Positions 1 to 7,776 of a stretch of 64,000 nt of DNA are shown here, in pieces; the stretch's first letter is position 1; every line of letters begins with the position of its first letter. The notes under the pieces are model-generated. The model had not been told where the DNA came from, did not search any database, and saw nothing but the letters and a program-made list of their open reading frames with translations. The translations under genes and the position numbers were made by a program. This DNA comes from RUG11462 sp045539315 (GTDB taxonomy: Bacteria; Bacillota; Clostridia; Oscillospirales; Acutalibacteraceae). The stretch covers positions 1-64,000 of the forward strand of contig JAZQFC010000046.1 of the NCBI GenBank assembly GCA_045539315.1, read 5' to 3'.

Positions 1-86
1 CACTTACAGTTATAGTAATTGCTCTTATGTCTGTTTGTGCATATTTATTTATGAAAACAGGTTTCTGGGCAACAACTACTTTCTAA
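1..86 (+). CDS. C-terminal end of a membrane protein (partial)
   Basis: An open frame enters from the left edge (codons in phase with position 3) and stops at 84-86. Its last 27 residues are mostly hydrophobic, with a run like VIVIALMSVCAYLF followed by a short aromatic tail, as in the last membrane helix of a transporter. Too little remains to name the family. A strong terminator follows 13 bases later, so this is a gene end and not a chance frame. Confidence 0.5.
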   Translation, partial: LTVIVIALMSVCAYLFMKTGFWATTTF

Positions 87-99
87 AATAAAATTTTTC

Positions 100-131
100 A
101 AAAAGTCACTCGCATTTGCGGGTGACTTTTT
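100..131 (+). terminator. Rho-independent terminator of the upstream gene
   Basis: The arms AAAAAGTCAC and GTGACTTTTT flank a GC-rich tip, and a T-run follows. It sits 13 bases after the stop at 86. Confidence 0.85.
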
Positions 132-149
132 GTTGTATAACTAATAAAT

Positions 150-545
150 ATTTTATATATTCGTAGGGCGGTGCCTTGGTGCCGCCGAAAGTCTCCTTTG
201 TTTAGTCCATCATCCGTCTTGCCACTTTGTGTCAAGCCACCTTCTTCCAAAAGAAGGCTCGGTATGTATCGCCTTTGGCGATGAATTTAAAAGATTCTTG
301 CGTTTCGTAGGGACAGGCGTCGTCCACTGTCCGCCTTAAAAGATTCTTCACTTTCGTTCAGAATGACAGTATATCTTATATATTCGTATGGGAGGGGCTC
401 TGCCCCTCCCGAACAAACAAAAAACGGGTGGAGTAGAACCCCACCCCTACGATAAACCCATAGTCTAACGTAGGGACTTCGCGTCCTCGATTGTCCGTCA
501 ATAAAACTAAATTCGTGTCATTTCGAGCGCAGTCGAGAAATCTCA
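150..545. repeat. Mosaic of degenerate intergenic repeat fragments
   Basis: No gene-like frame is seen here. The stretch strings together short GC-rich hairpin-like pieces that contrast with the AT-rich surroundings. Examples are a CGTAGGG(G/A)-type motif at about 165, 307 and 470, a GGGAGGGGCT/GCCCCTCCC hairpin near 390, a GGGTGG/CCACCC pair near 425, and the phrase GTCATTTCGAGCG near 517. Similar phrases occur as dispersed intergenic repeats in many Clostridia (family knowledge, not checked). The pieces look like overlapping remnants of several dispersed repeat families. Confidence 0.55.
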
Positions 546-588
546 ACTAAATTCTTTACATTTTATAAAATTTATGTTAAACTAAATT

Positions 589-705
589 TACCACACAAAA
601 CTTAATTATTTTTGCAAACACTAGAAGTGGCTGTTTTTGTTTATGGCAAAAATGCTAACTTCTCTTTAGGCATTTCTAGTGTAAGTGTAAAAGTTTTGTG
701 TGGTA
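589..705 (+). repeat. 117-bp element with 15-bp perfect terminal inverted repeats
   Basis: The first 15 bases (TACCACACAAAACTT, 589-603) are the exact reverse complement of the last 15 (691-705). Inside lies a second imperfect pair, ACACTAGAA at 618-626 with TTCTAGTGT further in, and a nested hairpin with arms AGAAGT and ACTTCT. It could be the 5' part of a folded leader RNA for the downstream operon, or a small inverted-repeat element (MITE-like). No clear target-site duplication is visible. Confidence 0.6.
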
Positions 706-731
706 GCAAAATCGAAGTTATGCATTTTTCG

Positions 732-763
732 GTGTGTGTAACCTCGGTTGCACACACTTTTTT
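732..763 (+). terminator. Terminator-like hairpin in the leader of the DUF4230 operon (possible attenuator)
   Basis: The 12-base arms at 732-743 and 746-757 pair throughout, with one G-U, and are followed by six Ts. No gene precedes it for more than 600 bases. It therefore either ends transcripts of the folded element at 589-705 or acts as an attenuator for the genes at 823 and 931. A perfect 16-bp palindrome, AATTTTCGCGAAAATT, follows at 764-779. Confidence 0.6.
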
Positions 764-822
764 AATTTTCGCGAAAATTACAACGAGTGTTATGAATTAT
801 ATAACAGGGGGGGCGAACGCAG

Positions 823-912
823 TTGAAAAAGGGATTAAAATACTTATTAATAATCATTGCTGCTTTTTTACTGTTTGTACTTGCTAGAGCAATAATCGTT
901 ACAATGTTTTAA
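823..912 (+). CDS. Small membrane peptide (29 aa), TTG start
   Basis: The frame opens with TTG eight bases after a G-rich Shine-Dalgarno (GGGGGGG, about 808-813) and encodes two lysines followed by an almost continuous hydrophobic helix (LKYLLIIIAAFLLFVLARA). It stops at 910-912, 18 bases before the DUF4230 gene. The composition fits a single-pass small membrane protein co-transcribed with the next gene. It is also a plausible leader peptide, or the remnant of a longer anchored protein. No family is recognised. Confidence 0.4.
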   Translation: MKKGLKYLLIIIAAFLLFVLARAIIVTMF

Positions 913-930
913 AAAGAAAGGAATTTAAAG

Positions 931-1569
931 ATGTTAGCAGAAAAAACAAAAGAAGAAAAAGTAACAAAATCAAAAAATAAGAAAAATAATAAAAACAAGA
1001 AAAGTCTAAAAGCACGATTAATAGGTTATGGCGTGTTAGTGGTGATTTTGGCTGTCGGAATAATTATTTTACAAGGGTTAAATGTCAAACCCAAAACCGA
1101 TACAGAGTATTTAAATGCATTAGTAAAAGAATCGAGCGAACTTACTACTGCAAAGTTGAATTACACAGGTATGACTGAGTTCAAAGACAAAGGTGTAAAA
1201 TTTATAAACAGAGCAGATTTTACAATGGTTTACAAAGCGACACTTCGAGCAGGTGTTGATGTCAAAAGCATAAATATTACTGCCGATGATGATAATCAAA
1301 TAATTTATGTAACAATACCTAAAGCAACAATACAAGATATTAAAGTTAAGCCTGGTTCAATTAAATATTATGACGAAGAAGTAACTTTGTTTAATACAGA
1401 TGAAAAAGAAGATGCAAATAAAGCGCAAGAATTGGCAGAAAAGGAAGCCTTGAAAGAAGCAAAGAATATGGGAATATTGAAATTGGCTGACCAACAAGCA
1501 GAAGCGCTTATAAAAGGTATTTTAGCAAATGCCATTCCTGAAGGTTATCAAATTAAAATTAAAAAATAA
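931..1569 (+). CDS. DUF4230-domain membrane-anchored protein
   Basis: The 212-aa protein has a lysine-rich cytoplasmic N-terminus (residues 1-30), one transmembrane helix (about 31-50) and an exported domain. That domain has the DUF4230 pattern: an early Leu/Ser-Glu-Leu-containing helix, a central strand with YKATLRAGVD, and a C-terminal Ala/Glu-rich helix ending in a basic tail. DUF4230 proteins are widespread in Firmicutes, and their molecular role is unknown. The start is supported by AAAGAAAGGA about 10 bases upstream. It follows a small membrane ORF and a structured leader, and is closed by a terminator. The family call is by recognition of overall pattern. Confidence 0.7.
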   Translation: MLAEKTKEEKVTKSKNKKNNKNKKSLKARLIGYGVLVVILAVGIIILQGLNVKPKTDTEYLNALVKESSELTTAKLNYTGMTEFKDKGVKFINRADFTMVYKATLRAGVDVKSINITADDDNQIIYVTIPKATIQDIKVKPGSIKYYDEEVTLFNTDEKEDANKAQELAEKEALKEAKNMGILKLADQQAEALIKGILANAIPEGYQIKIKK

Positions 1570-1600
1570 AAAGTTCGGATATTATATCCGAACTTTTTTA
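1570..1600 (+). terminator. Rho-independent terminator
   Basis: The arms AAAGTTCGGATA and TATCCGAACTTT are followed by a T-run. It starts immediately after the DUF4230 stop. Confidence 0.9.
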
Positions 1601-1614
1601 CTTTTATTTGGTTG

Positions 1615-1643
1615 TTGAAAATGTGATTAGTTTTTGTTATAAT
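1615..1643 (+). promoter_or_regulatory. Sigma-A promoter for nadA-mnmA
   Basis: TTGAAA (1615-1620), a 17-base spacer and TATAAT (1638-1643), with an extended TGT before the -10. It lies 36 bases upstream of nadA. The short inverted pair CCTTT/AAAGG just downstream could be an operator, but I do not recognise the factor. Confidence 0.75.
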
Positions 1644-1678
1644 ACCTTTAGACCAAAGGAAAGGTTTGAGAGAAACAT

Positions 1679-2593
1679 ATGTTAATAAGAGAAATGCAAG
1701 AAGAAATTTTAAAATTAAAACGCGAAAAAGATTTTTGTATTCTTGCCCATTCTTACGTTGCAAGAGAGATTATTGAAATCGCAGATATTACTGGGGATAG
1801 TTTTGCACTTGCAAAAGAGGCTATGAAAGTGCCACAGAAGAATTTAATTATGTGTGGCGTTAGATTTATGGCAGAAACTGCGAAGATTTTATCGCCCGAA
1901 AAGAAAGTGTATCTTGCAAATGGTGTTGCAGGGTGCCCTATGGCAGAGCAGTTTTCAAAACAAGAACTTGCAGAATTTAAAAAACAAAACCCTGGCTGCA
2001 AAGTTGTTGCTTATATTAATACAACTGCCGAACTTAAAACTTTGTGCGATGTTTGTGTAACATCATCATCGGCGGTAAAAATTGTTAAAAATCTTGATAG
2101 CGATAAGATTTTGTTTATTCCTGACTGTAATTTAGGCGCATATATTCAAAAACAAATGCCTGAAAAAGATATTAAACTTATCAAAGGCGGTTGCCCTGTT
2201 CACGCGGCTATAACCCCTGAAACTGCAAAACGCGCTAAACAAGAGCACCCTAATGCGCTTTTGCTTGTGCACCCTGAATGTGTGCCTGAAGTGGTAGCGC
2301 TTGCAGATTATGTAGGCTCAACAAGTGGCATTATGGACTATGCAATGGCTAGTGAAGAAAAAGAGTTTATTATCGGCACAGAAACTTCTATTGGCGAACA
2401 TTTGAGTTATACTTGCCCTGATAAAAAGTTTTATTATTTAAGCAAAGAATTGGTTTGCAAAAATATGAAAGCAATTACTCTGCCTGATGTTTATAATTGT
2501 CTTTTAGGCAACGGCGGAGAAGAAATGATAATGAGTGACGAGTTAATTCGTGACGCTAAAAAACCTATTGACGAGATGATTAGACTTGGATAA
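1679..2593 (+). CDS. nadA: Quinolinate synthase
   Basis: NadA condenses iminoaspartate with dihydroxyacetone phosphate to quinolinate, the committed step of de novo NAD synthesis, and carries a [4Fe-4S] cluster in the cytoplasm. The 304-aa length is normal for the short form. Visible family motifs are AHSYVAREI near residue 23, NGVAGCPMAEQF around Cys86, HPEC at Cys201, and VYNCLLGNGGEEM around Cys274; the three Cys fit the cluster ligands. nadB and nadC are not adjacent, so aspartate oxidase or dehydrogenase must be elsewhere. The end overlaps the TTG start of mnmA by 8 bases, indicating translational coupling. Confidence 0.95.
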   Translation: MLIREMQEEILKLKREKDFCILAHSYVAREIIEIADITGDSFALAKEAMKVPQKNLIMCGVRFMAETAKILSPEKKVYLANGVAGCPMAEQFSKQELAEFKKQNPGCKVVAYINTTAELKTLCDVCVTSSSAVKIVKNLDSDKILFIPDCNLGAYIQKQMPEKDIKLIKGGCPVHAAITPETAKRAKQEHPNALLLVHPECVPEVVALADYVGSTSGIMDYAMASEEKEFIIGTETSIGEHLSYTCPDKKFYYLSKELVCKNMKAITLPDVYNCLLGNGGEEMIMSDELIRDAKKPIDEMIRLG

Positions 2594-3662
2594 GAAAAAA
2601 GCATTAATTGCTATGAGCGGTGGGGTTGACTCATCGGTTGCCGCCGCGCTTATGGTCGAAAAAGGGTATGACTGCATTGGCGCTACAATGCGGTTACATA
2701 ATGAGGCTCAAGTTGGCGAGGACACAAGTTGTTGCACTTCAAAAGATATTGAAGACGCGAGAAAAGTTGCTGAAAAACTTGGGTTTAAATACAATGTTTA
2801 TGATTTTACCGATGACTTTGAAACAAAGGTTATTGATAATTTTGTGAATTGCTATTTATGTGGCAAAACGCCAAACCCTTGTATTGAATGTAATCGTAAT
2901 TTAAAGTTTAAAAAGTTGATGGATAAGGCAATTGAACTAGGCTATGATTATGTTGTAACAGGGCATTATGTTCGCAATGAATATGATGAGAATTTAGGCA
3001 GATTTTTGCTTAAAAAAGCGGTTGATGAAACCAAAGACCAGTCTTATGTTTTGTATTCGTTAACCAGCGAAGAATTAAAGCGCACTATCTTCCCGCTTGG
3101 CAGTTTAACAAAGGAAAAAATTCGCTCCCTTGCAAATGAGCGAGAACTTATTAATGCTAACAAGAGCGATAGTCAAGATATTTGCTTTGTGCCTGATGGC
3201 AAGTATGCCGAGTTTATTGAAAAAAGGCTTAAAGCACCAATTGAAAAAGGCAATTTTGTTGATAAACAAGGCAATGTTTTGGGTCAGCACCAAGGCATTA
3301 TTCGTTATACTATCGGTCAGCGCAAAGGCCTTGGAATAGCGCTTGGCAAACCTGCGTTTGTTGTTGATATAAATGTGGAGAAAAACGAGGTTGTTTTAGG
3401 CGAAAGCGAAGACCTTTATAATTCGCATTTGGTGGCAGATAATATAAATTTGATCTCGGTTGACAATTTATATGAGCCTAAAAAATTAAAAGCAAAAATC
3501 AGATATAGCAAACAAGAGCAACCTGCTACTGTGTGGCAAAAAGATGATAAATTATATGTCGATTTTGATGAGCCTCAAAGAGCGATTACACTCGGTCAGG
3601 CAGTTGTTATTTATGATGGCGATATAGTAGTCGGTGGCGGAACAATTTGTGATAAAAAATAA
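2586..3662 (+). CDS. mnmA: tRNA-specific 2-thiouridylase MnmA
   Basis: MnmA adenylates and thiolates U34 of tRNA Lys, Glu and Gln. The 358-aa protein shows the PP-loop SGGVDSS at about 10-16. The first catalytic Cys lies in CGKTPNPCIECN (near residue 100), and the second in SDSQDICF near residue 200. The C-terminal beta-barrel domain contains YTIGQRKGLG. The TTG start lies inside the nadA end, with the frame overlapping by 8 bases. A link between nadA and a sulfur-transfer enzyme is plausible because both depend on cysteine-desulfurase chemistry, but no nifS-like gene is here. Confidence 0.95.
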   Translation: MDKKKALIAMSGGVDSSVAAALMVEKGYDCIGATMRLHNEAQVGEDTSCCTSKDIEDARKVAEKLGFKYNVYDFTDDFETKVIDNFVNCYLCGKTPNPCIECNRNLKFKKLMDKAIELGYDYVVTGHYVRNEYDENLGRFLLKKAVDETKDQSYVLYSLTSEELKRTIFPLGSLTKEKIRSLANERELINANKSDSQDICFVPDGKYAEFIEKRLKAPIEKGNFVDKQGNVLGQHQGIIRYTIGQRKGLGIALGKPAFVVDINVEKNEVVLGESEDLYNSHLVADNINLISVDNLYEPKKLKAKIRYSKQEQPATVWQKDDKLYVDFDEPQRAITLGQAVVIYDGDIVVGGGTICDKK

Positions 3663-3692
3663 AAAACGAGTAGTTTAAAACTACTCGTTTTT
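3661..3692. terminator. Bidirectional terminator between mnmA and queT
   Basis: AAAAAACGAGTAGT and ACTACTCGTTTTTT form a long stem usable from both strands. It separates the convergent mnmA (+) and queT (-) genes. Confidence 0.9.
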
Positions 3693-3694
3693 TG

Positions 3695-4219
3695 TTATTC
3701 TGATAAATGTTTTTTCAAAAAAGGAATTTTGTTTATTGAATAATAAAGCGGAATTCCAAGACCGAAAACTGAAACTGCCTCGCCAATGCCAACTATTAAC
3801 ATTGCATAAGAAATAGATGTAAAAATATCTGGTAAAATCAGCCCTAGTTCAAGCCCTATTATAATTGCATTGCAAATAACAGGCGAGATAAAACTAATTA
3901 TCGGAAAACCTTTAATAGTGATATTTCTGCAAAGCCTTGAAACTATTGCAGCGATAAGCGTTGCAAGAGAGCCGAAAATTACATCTATAATGCCGAGCGT
4001 TGAAAACGCCATACCAATAAGGTTTGCGATAACACACCCAACAAAAAGCCCCGGCACTGCGAGTGGTGCAAACACAGGCAAGATAGTAAGCGCTTCAGAA
4101 ATTCTAAATTCAATTCCTAAATTGCCGAATGATATTGCGCCAAGCGAGAGAGTGAGCACTGCGTAAACCCCTGCAATAAGCGCGCTTTTAACTAAATATT
4201 CAGTTTTTTTCTTTTGCAA
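3695..4219 (-). CDS. queT: QueT-family queuosine-precursor transporter
   Basis: QueT proteins are the S-components of ECF-type vitamin transporters, thought to import preQ1/preQ0 or queuine. The 174-aa protein is five to six hydrophobic helices; family hallmarks are the N-terminal SALIAGVYAVLTL helix and the loop GNLGIEFRISEALTILPVF. The start is TTG, chosen because an AAGGGAG Shine-Dalgarno (4229-4235) lies 9 bases before it. That same element closes a preQ1-I riboswitch pseudoknot. The gene lies in one transcription unit with the upstream CNNM gene, with only the riboswitch between. Confidence 0.9.
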   Translation of the reverse strand: MQKKKTEYLVKSALIAGVYAVLTLSLGAISFGNLGIEFRISEALTILPVFAPLAVPGLFVGCVIANLIGMAFSTLGIIDVIFGSLATLIAAIVSRLCRNITIKGFPIISFISPVICNAIIIGLELGLILPDIFTSISYAMLIVGIGEAVSVFGLGIPLYYSINKIPFLKKHLSE

Positions 4220-4228
4220 ATTAATGCA

Positions 4229-4290
4229 CTCCCTTGTTTTGGTTTAAGATGAAATAGCATTCCATCTTATGTCAGGAAACTGCGACTGAC
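4229..4290 (-). promoter_or_regulatory. preQ1-I riboswitch controlling queT translation, with an inserted hairpin
   Basis: Read on the minus strand, stem P1 is GTCAG (4290-4286) with CTGAC (4275-4271). It encloses the 10-base loop TCGCAGTTTC, which matches the Thermoanaerobacter tengcongensis preQ1-I loop at 8 of 10 positions, including the final C that pairs with preQ1. The A-rich tail ends in AAAACAAGGGAG; its GG would close the pseudoknot and is also the queT ribosome binding site, so ligand should block translation. Unusually, a 23-base hairpin (4246-4268) is inserted in the tail. Confidence 0.85.
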
Positions 4291-4299
4291 ATTATTAAA

Positions 4300-5625
4300 T
4301 TATTCTTCTTCTGCTACTTCTAGTTTTTCTACTTTTACTTGTTCAATTCTTCTTTCATTAACTTTCAAAGCGGTAAAACGACAACCTTTTGCTTCAAAAC
4401 TTGGTTTTTCGCCGTCTTTTGGCACTCTGCCAAGAGAGAATAGCATAAAACCGCCTAATGTATCATAATCGCCTTCAGGCAAAGTGATGCCGAGCATATC
4501 TTCAACTTCTTCAATATCACAAGCACCATCAATTTTAAAGGTTGTTTCATTCAAAACTGCGATTTCTTCTTCCTCATCATCATATTCATCTTGAATATTA
4601 CCAAAAATCTCTTCAATAAGGTCTTCAAGAGTGATAATTCCGGAAGTTCCACCGTATTCATCAATAACAATTGCCATTTGAATTCTTTTTTCAGTAAATT
4701 CTTCAAAAAGTTCAGAACATCTTTTTGTTCTAGGAATGTGATAAGCCTCACGCATAATTGAACGCAAAGTAACTCTTTCAGGCAATTTTTTGCCAACATA
4801 TTTTAATAAATCTTTTACATAAACAATACCAACAATGTTATCAAGGTCATCTTCAAAAACAGGAATTCGAGAGAAGCCCTCATCAATTGCTATTTTAAGA
4901 ACATCTTCTAACTTATCGGTAATTTCAACTGCAACAATATCAGTACGATGATTCATAACATCATGAACGGTAGTATCATCAAATTCAAAGATATTGTTAA
5001 TAAGTTCTTTTTGGCTTTCTTCTAAAACGCCGGATTCTTCCGCATCATCAACAAGTTGCAAAATGTTTTCTTCGGTAACTTCTTCATCAAAATCAGGGTT
5101 TGTACCAAAAGCACCTGAAATTTTTTGCCAGAAAAATTCCAAAACCACAAAAATCGGTTTGATAATCGATATTGAAAGTGAAGTTAATCCCATTAATCTT
5201 TTTGCCGATTTTTCAGGGTTTTTAAGCGCCATAACTTTCGCTAAAACTTCGCCGATAAAGAATTGGCAAAGACCAACTAAAGAAATAATTATAAGCGCGC
5301 CGATAAGGTTTAAAATCAAAATGACATAAAACGCTTTTACATTAAATAATGAGCAAAGCGCTATTCTCATATCGGTTGAAAAACTTAAAACCGCAAAGCC
5401 TGCCAAAGCCATCATCAAGAATTTTTTAATTGATAAAACTCTGTCTTGCTCGGCTTTTTCGTTTTCAATATATTTTAAGATTTTTTTAGCGCTTTTATCG
5501 CCCTCTTGCGCTTGTGTCTCAGTTTGAGATTCACTGATTTGACCAAGAGCAATAATAAAGCAATTTATTAAGGTGTATAAAAGCAAAATTCCACCTAATA
5601 AAACAAGTTTAATTGTTAGAAGCAT
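4300..5625 (-). CDS. CNNM/CBS-domain membrane protein (hemolysin C/CorC family)
   Basis: The 441-aa protein has the classic order. An N-terminal DUF21/CNNM membrane domain carries helices at about 1-28, 68-85 and 98-125. A CBS pair follows around 215-340 (motifs VHDVMNHRTDIVAV and IVIDEYGGTSGIITLEDL). A C-terminal CorC/HlyC transporter-associated domain of about 80 residues ends the protein. Relatives are linked to Mg2+ or Co2+ efflux and nucleotide sensing; the old name hemolysin is misleading. The start has a GGAGGT 8 bases upstream. It shares its transcript with queT, the stop lying nine bases before the riboswitch. Confidence 0.9.
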   Translation of the reverse strand: MLLTIKLVLLGGILLLYTLINCFIIALGQISESQTETQAQEGDKSAKKILKYIENEKAEQDRVLSIKKFLMMALAGFAVLSFSTDMRIALCSLFNVKAFYVILILNLIGALIIISLVGLCQFFIGEVLAKVMALKNPEKSAKRLMGLTSLSISIIKPIFVVLEFFWQKISGAFGTNPDFDEEVTEENILQLVDDAEESGVLEESQKELINNIFEFDDTTVHDVMNHRTDIVAVEITDKLEDVLKIAIDEGFSRIPVFEDDLDNIVGIVYVKDLLKYVGKKLPERVTLRSIMREAYHIPRTKRCSELFEEFTEKRIQMAIVIDEYGGTSGIITLEDLIEEIFGNIQDEYDDEEEEIAVLNETTFKIDGACDIEEVEDMLGITLPEGDYDTLGGFMLFSLGRVPKDGEKPSFEAKGCRFTALKVNERRIEQVKVEKLEVAEEE

Positions 5626-5681
5626 ACTTTTTTACCTCCAACAAAATTTTTAAGACAATTCGCAGGTCCGCCATCGTCCAT
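5616..5681 (-). CDS. Candidate 21-aa leader peptide overlapping the CNNM gene start
   Basis: Reading leftward from 5681, an ATG preceded by AAGGAG (10-base spacing) opens a 21-codon frame. The frame runs through the CNNM ribosome binding site and stops 10 bases inside that gene, in another frame. The arrangement would allow translational coupling. It has no recognisable motif beyond two Cys, and could be chance. Confidence 0.3.
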   Translation of the reverse strand: MDDGGPANCLKNFVGGKKVCF

Positions 5682-6012
5682 TTTTAACATTCTCCTTCTT
5701 CTTTTTTGATACTATGATATTATCATAATTACATAAAAAAGTCAATGTTTACTACTATTTTTGCTATTAATTACATATATAAATTTTTTTGAAATTTTGC
5801 AAAATCACATTGTTTGTGCAACAAATACAATAATTTTTAATATTTCTGTAAATTTTTACAAAGAAAGTGTTTTTAATTCTATAAACGAATTAAAAAATAT
5901 AAATATTTACAATTTAATTCCGAAAAAGAATTAAAATACGAAAAACGGTGCTATTATAATAGGCGTGTTCTAAATGGGCACAATAATAAAAACTAGAAAG
6001 GTAAGATTTATT
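5682..6012. other. AT-rich divergent intergenic region
   Basis: This stretch has no gene. It holds a TATAAT (5955-5960) with a weak TTAAAA about 18 bases upstream, serving the ABC transporter on the plus strand, and an imperfect inverted repeat GAATTAAA (5887-5894)/TTTAATTC (5913-5920) that could be an operator. I looked for a TPP, SAM or other riboswitch aptamer ahead of the transporter and saw none. Confidence 0.5.
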
Positions 6013-6993
6013 ATGAAAATTAAAAAAGTATTGTCAGTTGTTTTGAGTTTGGTTTTAGTGTTAACAACACTATTTACTTTTAGTGCTTGTGGTAGCAAAA
6101 AAGATTCAACCACGCAAAAACAAAAAATCACAATTGCCTATCAAGGTGGCATTGGTTACGCTCCTATTCATATTATAGAAGCAAAAGAATTAATCGAAAA
6201 AAATTATAATGGCGAAGTAGAAGTAACTTTTCAAAAGTTAGATTCAGGCGCAGATATTAACACCGGTATTATTGGTGGCACAATTGATATAGGTTGTATG
6301 GGTGTTGCTCCTGCAGTTTCTGCGGTGGCGTCTGGTGTGCCTGCAAAAATCATTTCAAATCTTTGCTCGCAGTCGCATGGTCTTATGACTTCTGATAAAA
6401 ACATCAAAACATTATCAGATATTGGCGACACACAAATTGCACTTGTAAACATTGGTTCTTTCCAACACATTTTACTTGCAATGGCGGCAGAAAAAGAGTT
6501 AGGTGACGCACACGCGCTTGATAATAACATTGTAAAAATGGCTCACGCAGAAGGTTATGCTGCACTTGAAAGCGGCACATATAAACTTCATTTAACATCC
6601 TCTCCTTTTATTAACAGAGAAAGAGAGAATGAAAAATACTCTGAAATTAAAGCGATAAATGAAATCTGGCCTGATGGCAACTCATTTTTAGTGGCACTTG
6701 CTTCAACAAAAATCAGCCAAGAAAACCCTGAACTTTTTGAGGCAATTGAAAAGTCATTCAAAGAAGCGATAGAGTTTATCAACACAGACAAGCAAGGTGC
6801 GGCAGAAATTATTGCAACTTATCTTGGACAGGATGTTGAAACAACACTTTCTGACCTTAACGACCCTACAAGCAGTTTCTTTGGCGAGTTAAAAGGCGTC
6901 ACAAAAGTTGCAGATTTTATGTATAATGCAGAATTTATTGATAAGAAAGTTGACTTTGAAGATTTAAAATACAGTTCAGTAACAGGTAACTAA
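6013..6993 (+). CDS. ABC transporter substrate-binding lipoprotein (NitT/TauT type)
   Basis: This is an extracytoplasmic solute receptor of 326 aa. It has a signal peptide with lipobox FSAC (Cys26), then the SsuA/TauA/NMT1-like fold: IAYQGGIGYAPIHI, a GADINTGIIGGTIDIGCMG-type ligand loop, and the helical C-terminal lobe. The start at 6013 is preferred over the in-frame ATG 39 bases upstream, because GAAAGG lies just before it and the signal peptide then begins directly. Family substrates include taurine, sulfonates, nitrate and thiamine precursors. Nothing here decides between them. It begins a three-gene operon. Confidence 0.9.
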   Translation: MKIKKVLSVVLSLVLVLTTLFTFSACGSKKDSTTQKQKITIAYQGGIGYAPIHIIEAKELIEKNYNGEVEVTFQKLDSGADINTGIIGGTIDIGCMGVAPAVSAVASGVPAKIISNLCSQSHGLMTSDKNIKTLSDIGDTQIALVNIGSFQHILLAMAAEKELGDAHALDNNIVKMAHAEGYAALESGTYKLHLTSSPFINRERENEKYSEIKAINEIWPDGNSFLVALASTKISQENPELFEAIEKSFKEAIEFINTDKQGAAEIIATYLGQDVETTLSDLNDPTSSFFGELKGVTKVADFMYNAEFIDKKVDFEDLKYSSVTGN

Positions 6994-6996
6994 TTT

Positions 6997-7776
6997 ATGA
7001 AAAAATATCAAAAAATATTAATACAAGTAGTATTTTTGGGTCTTGTATTTACAGTTTGGGAAATCTATGCGCGTTCAAGAAATATTATGGGTTTCCCATC
7101 GCTCGTTGAGATAGGCAAAACTCTTTTTGAAGATATGTTTGTAAGTGATATTCGCCCGATTTTAAAATATTTCGGGCAGTCACTTTTACTTATTGCACAA
7201 GGACTTTTTATTGGAATTGCGTTGGCGTTTGTTTTTTCAGGGCTTTCGGTAGCATCAGAATTATTTAGCACAATTTATAATCTTGTTGTGTCTATTTGCG
7301 ACCTTCTGCCTGCAGTTGCGCTTATGCCGATTTTAATAATTTTAGTGGGCGATGCAACAACTATTATTGTTGTTTTAGTCGTTCATTCGGTAGTATGGCC
7401 TATGTCTAGAAATATTATTGAAGGCTTTAAATCAGTACCAAAAATGCATATAGAATCAGGTAGAAACATCGGCCTTGGCAAAATTGGTCTTATTTTTGGA
7501 ATTTATATTCCTGCATCGCTCGCGTCTATTATTGCAGGGCTTCGAGTTGGTTGGGCAAGAGCATGGCGTGGTCTTATTTCTGCCGAGATGATTTTCGGCG
7601 CAGCGTCTGCGGCGGGTATCGGCACATATATAAACAATGCGCGCACAATATGGATGAGTTTTTCAAGCGTTTACGCAGCGCTTATTCTTATAATTGTAAT
7701 TGGCGTTATTGTTGAATATGGACTTTTTGCAAACATTGAAAAATTAACCGTCAGAAAGTGGGGTATGGTAAGATGA
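6997..7776 (+). CDS. ABC transporter permease (NitT/TauT type)
   Basis: The 259-aa inner-membrane permease has about six helices and a BPD_transp_1 EAA-like loop near residues 150-175 (IGLGKIGLIFGIYIPASLASIIAGLRVG). It begins 4 bases after the lipoprotein stop and overlaps the ATPase start by 4 bases (ATGA). The SsuC/TauC family call is by overall pattern. Confidence 0.9.
   Translation: MKKYQKILIQVVFLGLVFTVWEIYARSRNIMGFPSLVEIGKTLFEDMFVSDIRPILKYFGQSLLLIAQGLFIGIALAFVFSGLSVASELFSTIYNLVVSICDLLPAVALMPILIILVGDATTIIVVLVVHSVVWPMSRNIIEGFKSVPKMHIESGRNIGLGKIGLIFGIYIPASLASIIAGLRVGWARAWRGLISAEMIFGAASAAGIGTYINNARTIWMSFSSVYAALILIIVIGVIVEYGLFANIEKLTVRKWGMVR

Noticed and set aside
612..887. A 91-codon open frame across the leader region
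   Set aside because: It runs through the inverted-repeat element and the terminator, has no ribosome binding site, and is replaced by the better-supported small frame at 823.
5682..6012. A riboswitch upstream of the NitT/TauT transporter
   Set aside because: Searched by eye for THI-box, SAM and cobalamin-type motifs and found no conserved core.
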